Origin: Bacteroidales bacterium
Lineage (GTDB): Bacteria > Bacteroidota > Bacteroidia > Bacteroidales > UBA932
Length of the DNA stretch: 64,000 nucleotides
Assembly (NCBI GenBank): GCA_017647795.1
Contig: JAGCJX010000029.1
Coordinates: forward strand, 1 to 64,000
Reading direction: 5' to 3'
In this document: piece after piece, positions 1 to 7,749 of the stretch
Layout: every line of letters starts with the position of its first letter
How positions within the stretch are numbered: position 1 is the stretch's first letter
Notes under the pieces: generated by a model
What the model saw: the letters and a program-made list of their open reading frames with translations, nothing else
Databases searched by the model: none
Told to the model about the DNA's origin: nothing
Made by a program: the position numbers and the translations under genes

Positions 1-92
1 GCAGACAAGTGGTCGATTAGACCACGCAGGATACGGTGGGAGGGGCCGGAGAGAGCGAAGCGAACGGAGTCCTCCTCCGTCATCTCCACAGG
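1..92. repeat. Right part of TIR element, copy A (cut by window start)
   Basis: Bases 1-92 match 404-495 with very few changes, an offset of exactly 403 bp; the identity continues into the tandem array to about base 159. The block has a perfect 6-bp stem with a 5-base loop (9-14 with 20-25) and ends in a copy of the terminal motif (71-89) that is complete and inverted in copy B. The left half would lie before base 1. I see no convincing coding sequence. The block resembles a small non-autonomous mobile or structured repeat; its class is inferred. Confidence 0.7.
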
Positions 93-111
93 CCCGCCTT
101 TCTAATCGTCC

Positions 112-292
112 ATCCACAAAAATCGCCTGATTTATGGATACCGGTCGCCTGACGAGGCTTCTATCCACGAAAACCGCCTGATTCATGGATACGCAACCTT
201 AAAAGCGCCTTCCGTCCACGAAAGCGCCTAATTTCATGGATACGCGACCCGAAAAGCGCCTCCCATCCACAAAAACCGCCTGATTTATGGAT
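112..292. repeat. 51-bp tandem repeat array A, 4 units
   Basis: Units start at 112, 163, 214 and 265, an exact 51-bp period. Each unit has a 28-bp imperfect palindrome beginning (A/G)TCCAC(A/G)AAA and ending TTT/TTC-ATGGAT, then a 23-bp linker. The linkers are not unique: they fall into two related types, one ending in a CGAGGCT-like core and one in AAAAGCGCCT. This argues against CRISPR. All forward frames contain stops; one reverse frame is open in some units but is broken by stops in others. After 292 the pattern decays, and 293-343 shows nothing I recognise. Confidence 0.9.
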
Positions 293-343
293 AGCCACCG
301 CCTTTCGCTAAATATTCACCTGCAATGAGTAATTTCTTGGCCC

Positions 344-492
344 GTGGAGATGACAGGAGGAGGCGTGTCCACCCTCGGACTCGTGTAGGGGGAGGGGCCC
401 GCCGCAGACAAGTGGTCGATTAGACCACACAGGATACGGTGGGAGGGGCCGGAGAGAGCGAAGCGAACGAAGTCCTCCTCCGTCATCTCCAC
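344..492. mobile_element. ~150-bp element with terminal inverted repeats (copy B)
   Basis: The ends are near-perfect inverted repeats of about 19-20 bp: GTGGAGATGACAGGAGGAGG at 344-363 against the reverse complement of 474-492. A few further matching bases (GGCC) lie outside each end. The centre holds a perfect stem (412-417 with 423-428). The interior is GC-rich and has no convincing gene. It looks like a MITE-like or REP-like unit, or a structured RNA. No target-site duplication is evident to me, so calling it mobile is inference. The right half is repeated at 1-92. Confidence 0.55.
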
Positions 493-514
493 AGGCCCGC
501 CTTTCTAATCGTCA

Positions 515-844
515 ATCCACAAAAATCGCCTGATTTATGGATACCGGCCGCCTAACGAGGCTCCCATCCACAAAAACCGCCTGATTTATGGATAGCCACC
601 GTCTAACGAGCCTCCCGTCCACGAAAACCGCCTAATTTATGGATAGCCACCGCCTAACGAGGCTCCCGTCCTCAAAATCACCCGATTTCATGGATACGCA
701 ACCTTAAAAGCGCCTCCCGTCCACGAAAGCGCCTAATTTCATGGATACGCGACCCGAAAAGCGCCTCCCATCCACGAAAACCGCCTGATTTATGGATAGC
801 CACCGTCTGACAAGGCTCCCATCCACAAAAACACCCGATTTCGG
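515..844. repeat. 51-bp tandem repeat array B, 7 units
   Basis: Units start at 515, 566, 617, 668, 719, 770 and 821, again exactly 51 bp apart; the last is incomplete. Each has the same 28-bp palindromic core plus a 23-bp linker as array A. The order of linker types (CGAGGCT, CGAGCCT, CGAGGCT, then two AAAAGCG types, then CAAGGCT) contains the order seen in array A, so A looks like a version of B lacking internal units. The array sits just downstream of the tRNA terminator. No supported ORF crosses it. Confidence 0.9.
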
Positions 845-871
845 AGCCCCTGAGTGCTGGCTAGCGGGTAC

Positions 872-909
872 AAAAAAAGAGAATCCAGATTTTTCAACCT
901 AGATTCTCT
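872..909 (-). terminator. Rho-independent terminator of the tRNA-Pro operon
   Basis: Read on the minus strand, an 11-bp stem (899-909 with 878-888, one G-U pair) encloses a 10-base loop and is followed by a run of seven T. It begins 10 bases beyond the last tRNA base, as expected for a two-tRNA transcript running leftward. Confidence 0.9.
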
Positions 910-918
910 CAAATTTTG

Positions 919-992
919 TCGGGATGAGGTGACTCGAACACCCGACCTCCACGTCCCGAACGTGGCGCGCTAGCCAACTGTGCTACATCCCG
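919..992 (-). tRNA. tRNA-Pro (anticodon CGG)
   Basis: The reverse strand folds as a 74-base tRNA. The acceptor stem is CGGGATG/CATCCCG with discriminator A, the anticodon stem CCACG/CGTGG closes the loop TTCGGGA, and the T-arm carries TTCGAGT. The loop gives anticodon CGG (reads CCG) with G37, as usual for proline tRNAs; the C1-G72 pair is also typical of bacterial tRNA-Pro. CCA is not encoded. It is the second gene of a two-tRNA operon, 12 bases after its near-identical neighbour. Confidence 0.95.
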
Positions 993-1004
993 CCGATTCA
1001 TTTG

Positions 1005-1078
1005 TCGGGATGAGGTGACTCGAACACCCGACCCCTACGTCCCTAACGTAGTGCGCTAGCCAACTGCGCCACATCCCG
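1005..1078 (-). tRNA. tRNA-Pro (anticodon AGG)
   Basis: This tRNA shares its acceptor stem, T-arm and most of its D-arm with the neighbouring tRNA-Pro(CGG). The anticodon stem is CTACG/CGTAG (a compensated change) and the loop reads TTAGGGA, giving anticodon AGG. A34 is uncommon in bacteria outside tRNA-Arg(ACG); it would need TadA-type deamination to inosine or would decode as unmodified A. The near-identity to the CGG tRNA suggests origin by tandem duplication and anticodon change. The fold is intact. Confidence 0.92.
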
Positions 1079-1088
1079 AATCGGACCG

Positions 1089-1119
1089 CAAAGGTAGCTA
1101 TTTTTTCTGAACCTCCAAA
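1089..1119 (-). promoter_or_regulatory. Promoter of the tRNA-Pro operon
   Basis: On the minus strand a TTTG (1116-1119) is followed after 19 bases by TACCTTTG (1089-1096), matching the Bacteroidota -33/-7 consensus TTTG and TAnnTTTG. The -7 box ends 10 bases before the first tRNA base, so transcription would begin close to the mature 5' end. Confidence 0.75.
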
Positions 1120-1126
1120 TATTTTT

Positions 1127-2095
1127 TTAAAGTTCCCACGCCAAAGCGGATGCACCGAGGATGGCCGCGTCCGAATCCTTGAGTTGAGAGAACTCCAAAC
1201 GGATCTTGTTCTTCCAGATATTCAAAAGGTTATCGTTCATATGACGCAAAATAGGCTCTTCGATGTATTTGCGCGCCTTGGTCAGACCACCGAACAACAC
1301 AATGGCTTCCGGCGCACTGAAAGCAACGAAGTCTGCCAAACTTTGGCCCAAGATCTTGCCTGTGTATTCAAAAATTTCCACAGCCAACGCATCGCCTTTC
1401 TCGGCTGCCTCGTAAATGTCTTTTGAGGAAATGCGTTCCGGATCCAATTCGCGGAGCAACGAAGGCGCTTCGCTGTTGGCCAAGAACTCGCGGGCTGTGC
1501 GGGCTACCCCGATGGCAGAGGTATAAGTCTCCAGACAGCCTACGCGACCGCAGTTGCAAGGACGACCACCACGAACGGCAATGGTGTGTCCCAACTCTCC
1601 GGCAAAGCCATCGTGGCCGTACAACACCTGACCGTTGATCACGATACCACTGCCGACGCCGGTACCGAGGGTGATCATGATGAAGTTTTTCATACCTCGG
1701 GCCACACCGTAAGTCATTTCTCCTTGGGCAGCTGCATTGGCATCGTTGGTAACTGCTACCGGCACACCAATGCGATCCGACAGGATCTTGCCCAATTGGA
1801 TGATCATCGGGTTTCCGCTGTCATCGTATCCCCATTTGAGGTTGGGAGCGAACTCGATGGAGCTTTTGTAGTAGTTGCCATTCGGAGCACCGACACCGAT
1901 ACCGCGAATCAATTCTTTACCACCGGCTTTGGCAATGAGTTCTTCCAAGGCGCGGGTCAAATCGTCCAGAAAATCGTCCAGACGGGTTTGCAACGAAGAA
2001 ATCACACTTTGGCACAAGATGTTGCCACGTGCATCGACGATGCCCAATTTGGTAGACTGACCTCCAATGTCAATCCCTACAACGTATTTTTCCAT
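1127..2095 (-). CDS. ROK family sugar kinase (glucokinase-like)
   Basis: This 322-residue cytoplasmic kinase probably phosphorylates glucose or a related hexose at C6. It has the N-terminal phosphate-binding DIGG (9-12), a catalytic Asp in TNDAN (118), the ROK signature GELGH (166-170) and a zinc-binding CxCGxxGC (180-187). The start at 2095 gives MEKYVVG; a TTG start six bases earlier is possible but less likely. It lies 35 bases downstream of an FHS sugar permease on the same strand, so the pair probably forms an uptake-and-phosphorylation operon. ROK proteins also include transcriptional repressors, but no DNA-binding domain precedes the kinase fold. The exact sugar cannot be read from sequence. 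Confidence 0.9.
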   Translation of the reverse strand: MEKYVVGIDIGGQSTKLGIVDARGNILCQSVISSLQTRLDDFLDDLTRALEELIAKAGGKELIRGIGVGAPNGNYYKSSIEFAPNLKWGYDDSGNPMIIQLGKILSDRIGVPVAVTNDANAAAQGEMTYGVARGMKNFIMITLGTGVGSGIVINGQVLYGHDGFAGELGHTIAVRGGRPCNCGRVGCLETYTSAIGVARTAREFLANSEAPSLLRELDPERISSKDIYEAAEKGDALAVEIFEYTGKILGQSLADFVAFSAPEAIVLFGGLTKARKYIEEPILRHMNDNLLNIWKNKIRLEFSQLKDSDAAILGASALAWEL

Positions 2096-2130
2096 ATTCA
2101 AAGTATGCTATTAATAAGGTCTATCAATCA

Positions 2131-3429
2131 CTATTCTACCGGGATGTCTTTGTTCACGTTTTTCGAACCGATCAACGCATAGAACAACAAGAAGGCAAGA
2201 CCGGCAACAATCACCCAGTAACTGCTTACATAAGAAGTAGCATCGGCCAACGCGCCTTGTACCAACGGAAGCACACCGCCACCGCAAACCATCACCATGA
2301 AAATACCGGAAGCAGCCGGAGTGTATTTACCCAGACCTTCAACGGCCAGGTTGAAGATACCGCCCCACATCACAGATGTACAGAGACCGCAGAGGGTGAA
2401 GAACATGATGGACGCCGGAACACTTACCAAGGCAAAAGACAAATCAGATTGGAAGACGGGCATTTTGACAGCAGTGGTCAACGGCATGAAGATACCGAGG
2501 AGGACGAAGAGGATACCGAGGATGGAAACGGTGCTCAACATCGCTTTGCTGGAAACTTTTGCTCCTACAGCGGCTCCGATCAAACGACCGATCATCATCA
2601 GGAACCAGTACGTACCCACGATGGTACCTGCAGTCGCAGCATCCATAGCCAGGTCTTTGGTCATCAACAAGTTGCCGATGTTCGGAATCCCTACCTCAAC
2701 ACCCACGTAGATGAAGATGGCAATGGCACCCAAGACAAAGTGACGGAAAGAGTACGGACTGTGTGCGTCTTTTTCTTTGGCAACGGCATTCTTTTCAATG
2801 TGGGGTTCCGGGATGCGTACGAAGAACAACACGCAGAACACCAAGGCAAAGATACCCATGGCAATCCACAAAGCAGGACGGGCATCGGCCAATTGTGCAG
2901 TCGCTGCATTGCCCATCAAAGCACCTACGAAGATGGGAACGATGGTTGCGCCGACAGAGTTCAAAGTACCACCCAATTGAATGAGTTGGTTACCTTTGTT
3001 ACCACCACCAGCCAAGGTGTTCAACATCGGGTTGACCACGGTGTTCAACATACACATGGACAAACCGGCAATGAAAGTACCCAACAAGTAGATGGAGAAG
3101 GTCAAACCCACGTTGTTGATAGCCGGATCATAAATATAACCGGACAAAGCGCTGACGCCAACACCAACAAAACCTACGACACAAGCACCGAGAGCGGTGA
3201 ATTTGTAACCCCGTTTTTTCAGGATCAAACCAGCCGGAATCCCGATAACGGCATAAGCGATGAAATTCGCAAAGTTACCGAGTTGGCTCATCAAGTTGCT
3301 GACTTGAAATTGGTTTTTTACAATGACACCCATCGGGTTTTGCAAGCCCGTTACGAAGGAAATCATGAAGAAGAGTGCAAACATCATCGCAATCGGAAGG
3401 GCTGCACTTTGTTTTTTGGTTGTATTCAT
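2131..3429 (-). CDS. MFS sugar permease, FHS/GluP-FucP type
   Basis: This 432-residue inner-membrane protein has about twelve hydrophobic segments and the FHS-family N-terminal pattern (MFFMISFVTGLQNP-like segment near 15-30, then GIPAGLILKKRGYK). Proteins of this family are proton symporters for glucose, galactose, fucose or N-acetylglucosamine. The start MNTTKK at 3429 is chosen because the upstream extension would run into the divergent parE gene. It is followed after 35 bases by a ROK sugar kinase. A TATCTTTG -7 box lies 38 bases upstream. The true sugar is unknown; glucose or galactose is the most economical guess with this kinase. Confidence 0.88.
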   Translation of the reverse strand: MNTTKKQSAALPIAMMFALFFMISFVTGLQNPMGVIVKNQFQVSNLMSQLGNFANFIAYAVIGIPAGLILKKRGYKFTALGACVVGFVGVGVSALSGYIYDPAINNVGLTFSIYLLGTFIAGLSMCMLNTVVNPMLNTLAGGGNKGNQLIQLGGTLNSVGATIVPIFVGALMGNAATAQLADARPALWIAMGIFALVFCVLFFVRIPEPHIEKNAVAKEKDAHSPYSFRHFVLGAIAIFIYVGVEVGIPNIGNLLMTKDLAMDAATAGTIVGTYWFLMMIGRLIGAAVGAKVSSKAMLSTVSILGILFVLLGIFMPLTTAVKMPVFQSDLSFALVSVPASIMFFTLCGLCTSVMWGGIFNLAVEGLGKYTPAASGIFMVMVCGGGVLPLVQGALADATSYVSSYWVIVAGLAFLLFYALIGSKNVNKDIPVE

Positions 3430-3466
3430 ACAGATTAATTTTTGGTTATTTTCAAGAAAATTAGAA

Positions 3467-3474
3467 CAAAGATA
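3467..3474 (-). promoter_or_regulatory. -7 box for the permease/ROK operon
   Basis: TATCTTTG on the minus strand matches TAnnTTTG and lies 38 bases before the permease start. I see no TTTG at the ideal -33 spacing; a CAAA on the plus strand at 3489-3492 is too close. Confidence 0.45.
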
Positions 3475-3522
3475 AGTATTTCTCGCAACAAACCGCCCCC
3501 AGAGGCCAAGAATAGTCCGATT

Positions 3523-3553
3523 TTTGCGATTACCCTTATTTTTCGTAATTTTG
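3523..3553 (+). promoter_or_regulatory. Promoter of parE
   Basis: TTTG (3523-3526), 19 bases, then TAATTTTG (3546-3553): a full match to the Bacteroidota promoter, 28 bases before the parE start codon. Confidence 0.75.
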
Positions 3554-3581
3554 CGGATTCTATAAAGAGGTATAACACACG

Positions 3582-5429
3582 ATGGCAGAATACACAAAAG
3601 ACTCGTTCAAGACCCTGAAATGGAACGAACACATCCGACAACGCCCTGGGATGTACATTGGCAACACCGGCGACGGTTCAGCTCCGGATTCAGGGATTTA
3701 TGTATTGCTCAAAGAAGTGGTTGACAACTCGGTCGACGAGTTCGCCAACGGCACGGGCAAGCTGATTGAAATCCGGCTCCAAGACCGGGAGATGACCGTA
3801 CGGGACTACGGCCGGGGCATTCCGTTGGAAGTCCTGGTGGAAGCTGCCAACACCATGAACACCGGGGGTAAGTTTGACCCGGAAGAAGAGGAAATGCGGG
3901 CGTTCAAAAAGAGCGTCGGCCTCAACGGTGTCGGTCTGAAAGCCGTGAATGCAACCTCTTCCGAATTCTACATCCAGTCGTTCCGCGACGGCCAGACACA
4001 CTGGGCCCGCTTCGCAAAGGGCGAGCTGCTGGAAGAAGCCTACGACACCACGACCGAGAAAAACGGCACGATGGTACGCTGGACCGCAGACAACGAGATC
4101 TTCCCGGAATACCAATACAACCAGGAATTCATCGATGAGATGATGCGGAATTACTCCTACCTGAACACCGGCCTGACCCTGCGTTTCAACGACCAAGAGT
4201 TCAAATCGAAGAACGGTTTGCTAGACCTGATTCAGGACAGCCTGGATTCCGAACCGCGTTACGCTCCGATCCACCTGCTGGGCGAAGACATTGAAATTGT
4301 CATCACCCACGGTTCCGGTACCGGCGAGAACATTGCCACCTTCGTCAACGGCCAGAACACCCGTGACGGGGGTACCCACCTCTCTGCCTTCAAGGAAGCG
4401 GTCACCAAGACCCTGAAGGAGTTTTTCAAAAAAGACTACGATCCGGCCGACATCCGTCAGTCCCTGGTAGGCGCAGTCAGCATCCGCATCGATGCGCCGA
4501 TCTTCACCAACCAGACCAAGACCAAACTCGGCTCGACCAATACCAAAGACAAGGGCCCGACCATCCGTGCCTTCATCGGTGATTTTCTGAAAGAACGACT
4601 CGACGACTACCTGTATAAGAACTTGGCGGTAGCCGACATCATTCAGAAAAAGATCCAGGAATCCGAAAAAGAGCGCAAAGCCATCTCCAACCTCCAAAAG
4701 AGCACCCGCGAGAAGGTTAAAAAGGCCAGCCTGCACAACCGCAAGCTCCGCGATTGCCGGATTCACTTCACGGACAAACACGCCGAGGCGATCAACTCCA
4801 CCCTCTTCATCACCGAGGGGGACTCTGCGAGTGGTTCCATCACCAAAAGCCGGAACCCCAACACCCAAGCGGTCTTCAGTCTGCGCGGTAAGCCGCTGAA
4901 CTGCTACCAGAAGAACAACCGCGAGATCTACGCCAACGAAGAACTGCTACTGTTGAAATCCGCCTTGAACATCGACGAGGACCTGGAAAACCTGCGCTAC
5001 GGCAAGATCGTCATTGCAACCGATGCCGACGTGGACGGTATGCACATCCGTCTGCTCATCCTGACGTTCTTCCTGAAGTTCTACCCGGAACTCATTCGTC
5101 GCAGCCACGTGTACATCCTGCAAACGCCCCTCTTCCGTGTCCGCAACAACAAAGAGACGATCTACTGTTACAGCGAAGACGAGAAAGACAAGGCCATTGC
5201 CAAGTTGGGCAACAAGCCGGAAATCACCCGATTCAAAGGTTTGGGTGAAATCTCACCGGACGAATTCCGTCACTTCATCGGGGACAAGATGCGCCTGGAC
5301 AAGGTCCACCTCAGCCAGGAGGACCTGATTCCGGAGTTGTTGGAATTCTACATGGGCAAGAATACCCTGGACCGTCAAAACTTCATTCGAGAGAACCTGC
5401 GTTCCGAAGCCATTGAAGGCAACGCATAA
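3582..5429 (+). CDS. parE: DNA topoisomerase IV subunit B
   Basis: This 615-residue ATPase subunit of a type IIA topoisomerase decatenates chromosomes together with ParC. The N-terminal GHKL ATPase has RQRPGMYIG (20-28), the Asn-Asp motif in EVVDNSVDEF and GLNGVGLKAVN. The TOPRIM domain shows EGDSASG and the metal-binding DADVDG; the C-terminus ends in the conserved FKGLGE and R-L region. The length suits ParE of this phylum, while GyrB is usually longer. GyrB cannot be fully excluded, but the N-terminus lacks the usual GyrB start. It is the first gene of a probable operon with an acyltransferase and acyl-CoA ligase; no parC is adjacent. Confidence 0.88.
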   Translation: MAEYTKDSFKTLKWNEHIRQRPGMYIGNTGDGSAPDSGIYVLLKEVVDNSVDEFANGTGKLIEIRLQDREMTVRDYGRGIPLEVLVEAANTMNTGGKFDPEEEEMRAFKKSVGLNGVGLKAVNATSSEFYIQSFRDGQTHWARFAKGELLEEAYDTTTEKNGTMVRWTADNEIFPEYQYNQEFIDEMMRNYSYLNTGLTLRFNDQEFKSKNGLLDLIQDSLDSEPRYAPIHLLGEDIEIVITHGSGTGENIATFVNGQNTRDGGTHLSAFKEAVTKTLKEFFKKDYDPADIRQSLVGAVSIRIDAPIFTNQTKTKLGSTNTKDKGPTIRAFIGDFLKERLDDYLYKNLAVADIIQKKIQESEKERKAISNLQKSTREKVKKASLHNRKLRDCRIHFTDKHAEAINSTLFITEGDSASGSITKSRNPNTQAVFSLRGKPLNCYQKNNREIYANEELLLLKSALNIDEDLENLRYGKIVIATDADVDGMHIRLLILTFFLKFYPELIRRSHVYILQTPLFRVRNNKETIYCYSEDEKDKAIAKLGNKPEITRFKGLGEISPDEFRHFIGDKMRLDKVHLSQEDLIPELLEFYMGKNTLDRQNFIRENLRSEAIEGNA

Positions 5430-5442
5430 CCAATACAACGCT

Positions 5443-6012
5443 ATGAGCTGTAAACAAAAATTCTGCAAAGGACTGCTCCGCATGATGGGCTGGAAAATGG
5501 AAGGGAATGTCATTCCCGACAAACAATGCATCATCCTCGGCGCCCCGCATACCACCATTTGGGACTTCATCGTCTCCTATTTGTTCTATGCTACCTTGGG
5601 CGGCAAAGCCTATTGCATGATCAAAAGCACCTTCTTCTTCCCGCCCCTGGGTTGGATCTTGAAAGGCATGGGTGGCATTCCGGTGACCCAAAACAACCGG
5701 GCCGTTTTTGTGCGCCAGATCATCAAGGCATTTAAGGAGCACCCGCAACTCCAATTGGCCATCGCTCCGGAAGGCACCCGCTCGCGCAATGATCACTGGA
5801 AGACCGGCTTCCACCTCATTGCGAAGACCGTAAACGTACCGGTTTACCTCGGGTTCTTCGATTGGGGCACCAAGACCGTCGGCGTAGGACCGAAACTCGA
5901 ACTCACCGACGATGCAAAGGCCGACTTGAAACGCGCCCGCCAATGGTACAAGGACAGAGGCGTAGTCGGAAAATATCCAGAAAAATTCAGCACCGGCACA
6001 GACTTGGAATAG
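5443..6012 (+). CDS. PlsC-like 1-acylglycerol-3-phosphate acyltransferase family
   Basis: This 189-residue protein probably transfers an acyl chain to a lysophospholipid or related lipid at the inner membrane. It carries the acyltransferase motif I as HTTIWD (H-x4-D), hydrophobic substrate-binding segments around the FFFPPLGWIL stretch, and motif III as EGTRSR. The ATG at 5443 is 13 bases after the parE stop; an earlier TTG would overlap parE. The next gene, 42 bases on, is an acyl-CoA ligase that could supply its acyl donor. It is shorter than typical PlsC and could act on another acceptor. Confidence 0.85.
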   Translation: MSCKQKFCKGLLRMMGWKMEGNVIPDKQCIILGAPHTTIWDFIVSYLFYATLGGKAYCMIKSTFFFPPLGWILKGMGGIPVTQNNRAVFVRQIIKAFKEHPQLQLAIAPEGTRSRNDHWKTGFHLIAKTVNVPVYLGFFDWGTKTVGVGPKLELTDDAKADLKRARQWYKDRGVVGKYPEKFSTGTDLE

Positions 6013-6054
6013 ACGTACGAAAAACGTACGAACCAATACCTATATGTAATTGTT

Positions 6055-7746
6055 ATGAACCTAAAGAACATCCCTGAAAGATTGGAGAATCTTCGGGTCT
6101 TGTTGGACAAAGCCACCAGCCAATTCTGGCAAAACAAAGCCTTCTTCAACGTAGGAGGCGACGGTTACACCTTCCAGGAATTGGGCGAAAAGGTGGTAGA
6201 AACAGCCGAAATGCTGGCAAGCTACGGCGTTGAGCCGGGTGACCGCGTGGGTTTGGTGGGCCAAAACTCCCCGAACTGGGTCGCGGCTTACTTTGCCTGC
6301 GTTGCTTACGGCTACATCGTTGTCCCGATGCTCCCCGACTTCTCTGAAAGCGAATTAAAGCACATTTTGAAACACTCGGAAGCGAAAGCCCTCTTTGTCT
6401 CGGACAAGATTTACCCCCGGATCAAGGAGAAAGCCCGCGATCGGTTGAGCCTGATTGTTTCCCTGGACGGTTTCAAAGAAATCAAGACCCCGGAAAAAGT
6501 AGAAAATCCGCTCCCGCTCATCGGCCCCGAACAAATCAAAGCCGAAGACCTGGCAACCATCATCTACACATCCGGTACCACCGGCAAGTCCAAAGGTGTA
6601 ATGCTCAGCCACAAGAACCTGTGTACCACCTTGCGGGCCGCACAAATCTTGCGCCCGGGCTACGAATGGGACGTTTGGTTGTCCATCCTTCCCTTGTCAC
6701 ACACCTTGGAATGCAGCTTGAGTATGTTGCTGCCGATGATGTCCGGTAGCTGTGTCTATTTCTTGGAGAAGGCTCCGACCCCGAGCATCTTGATGAAGGC
6801 CTTCCAAACCGTGCGACCGACGACCATGTTGTCGGTACCTTTGATCATTGAAAAGATCTACCGTTCGGCCGTGTTGCCGACCTTCCAAAAAAGTGCAGTC
6901 ACCCGCACCTTGTACGCCATCCCTCCGTTCCGTAAACTCCTCAACCGCATAGCCGGTAAGAAGTTGATGGAAAAATTCGGTGGCCGCATCCGTTTCTTCG
7001 GCATCGGTGGTGCCAAACTGGACAGCGAGGTGGAAAGATTCCTGGCAGAAGCCAAGTTCCCCTACGCCATCGGTTACGGTTTGACCGAAACCTCTCCGTT
7101 GGTAGCCGGTGCTGCCCCGGAAATGGTGCGTTGGAAATCCACCGGTCCGGCGGTGTACGGTACCGAGGTAAAACTCATCAACCTGAACGAGAATGGCGAA
7201 GGCGAAATCGTTTGCCGCGGCGACAACGTGATGATGGGTTACTACAAAAACGAGGAGGCCACCGCAGAAACCTTCACCCCCGACGGCTGGTTCCGTACCA
7301 AAGACTTGGGTGCGTTTGACAAAGACGGCTGGTTGTACATCAAAGGCCGCGTGGGCAACATGATTCTGGGTCCCAGCGGGGAAAACATCTACCCCGAAGA
7401 GATTGAGTCCGTGATCAACAGCCACGACCTGGTTGAAGAATCCCTCGTCAAAGAAAACAAAGGCCGTTTGGAAGCCCTCGTTCACTTCAACAAAGAAAAG
7501 CTCAATGCTTGGTTGGACGAAAAGATGGAATCCTTCGAAGACTACAGCAAGGAAGCCAAAGAAAAACTGGAAGAACTCAAAGCTGAGTTGATCCAGTACG
7601 TGAACGAAAAAGTAAGCAAGTTCTCCCGAATCAGCACCATCCATCATCAGGAAGATGAGTTCGAGAAAACTGCTACCAAGAAAATCAAACGCTATCTCTA
7701 CACCAACAAGGAGAATGACTCCAAGGAGTCGAAAGACAGCAAGTAA
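6055..7746 (+). CDS. AMP-forming long-chain acyl-CoA ligase
   Basis: This 563-residue member of the ANL superfamily adenylates a fatty acid and transfers it to CoA. The AMP/ATP loop reads YTSGTTGKSKGVMLSH (about 178-193), the A5-type motif is GYGLTETSP, and the hinge region contains the TKDLG and GR-GNMILGPSGENIYPEEIE segments. A coiled, Lys/Glu-rich stretch near 485-530 precedes the C-terminal end, where the usual catalytic lysine appears in ATKKIKR. It follows the PlsC-like gene in the same direction and ends 3 bases from the convergent 5'-nucleotidase gene. Substrate chain length is not readable. Confidence 0.9.
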   Translation: MNLKNIPERLENLRVLLDKATSQFWQNKAFFNVGGDGYTFQELGEKVVETAEMLASYGVEPGDRVGLVGQNSPNWVAAYFACVAYGYIVVPMLPDFSESELKHILKHSEAKALFVSDKIYPRIKEKARDRLSLIVSLDGFKEIKTPEKVENPLPLIGPEQIKAEDLATIIYTSGTTGKSKGVMLSHKNLCTTLRAAQILRPGYEWDVWLSILPLSHTLECSLSMLLPMMSGSCVYFLEKAPTPSILMKAFQTVRPTTMLSVPLIIEKIYRSAVLPTFQKSAVTRTLYAIPPFRKLLNRIAGKKLMEKFGGRIRFFGIGGAKLDSEVERFLAEAKFPYAIGYGLTETSPLVAGAAPEMVRWKSTGPAVYGTEVKLINLNENGEGEIVCRGDNVMMGYYKNEEATAETFTPDGWFRTKDLGAFDKDGWLYIKGRVGNMILGPSGENIYPEEIESVINSHDLVEESLVKENKGRLEALVHFNKEKLNAWLDEKMESFEDYSKEAKEKLEELKAELIQYVNEKVSKFSRISTIHHQEDEFEKTATKKIKRYLYTNKENDSKESKDSK

Positions 7747-7749
7747 AGA

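Noticed and set aside
112..844. The 28-bp palindromes with 23-bp linkers look like a CRISPR array.
   Set aside because: Linkers are not unique but recur in two related types, the period is 51 bp with short linkers, the repeats vary, and no cas gene is nearby.
1..844. A long repetitive protein encoded by the 51-bp units, since one reverse frame is open in some units.
   Set aside because: Stops occur in that frame in several units (for example in the AAAAGCG-type linkers and in TTAG-containing cores), and no start or continuous frame spans the array.
851..866. GCTGGCTAGCGGG resembles the D-arm of the nearby tRNAs, on the opposite strand.
   Set aside because: No acceptor or anticodon arm can be built around it; probably chance or a small remnant.
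2257..3438. A 393-residue open frame on the plus strand.
   Set aside because: It lies opposite the sugar permease gene, is dominated by Thr/His/Gln/Glu residues as expected from the antisense frame of a membrane protein, and has no recognisable domain.
6014..6030. CGTACG-AAAAA-CGTACG inverted repeat between the acyltransferase and the acyl-CoA ligase genes.
   Set aside because: The stem is short, lacks a T tract and both halves are self-palindromic; no function can be supported.
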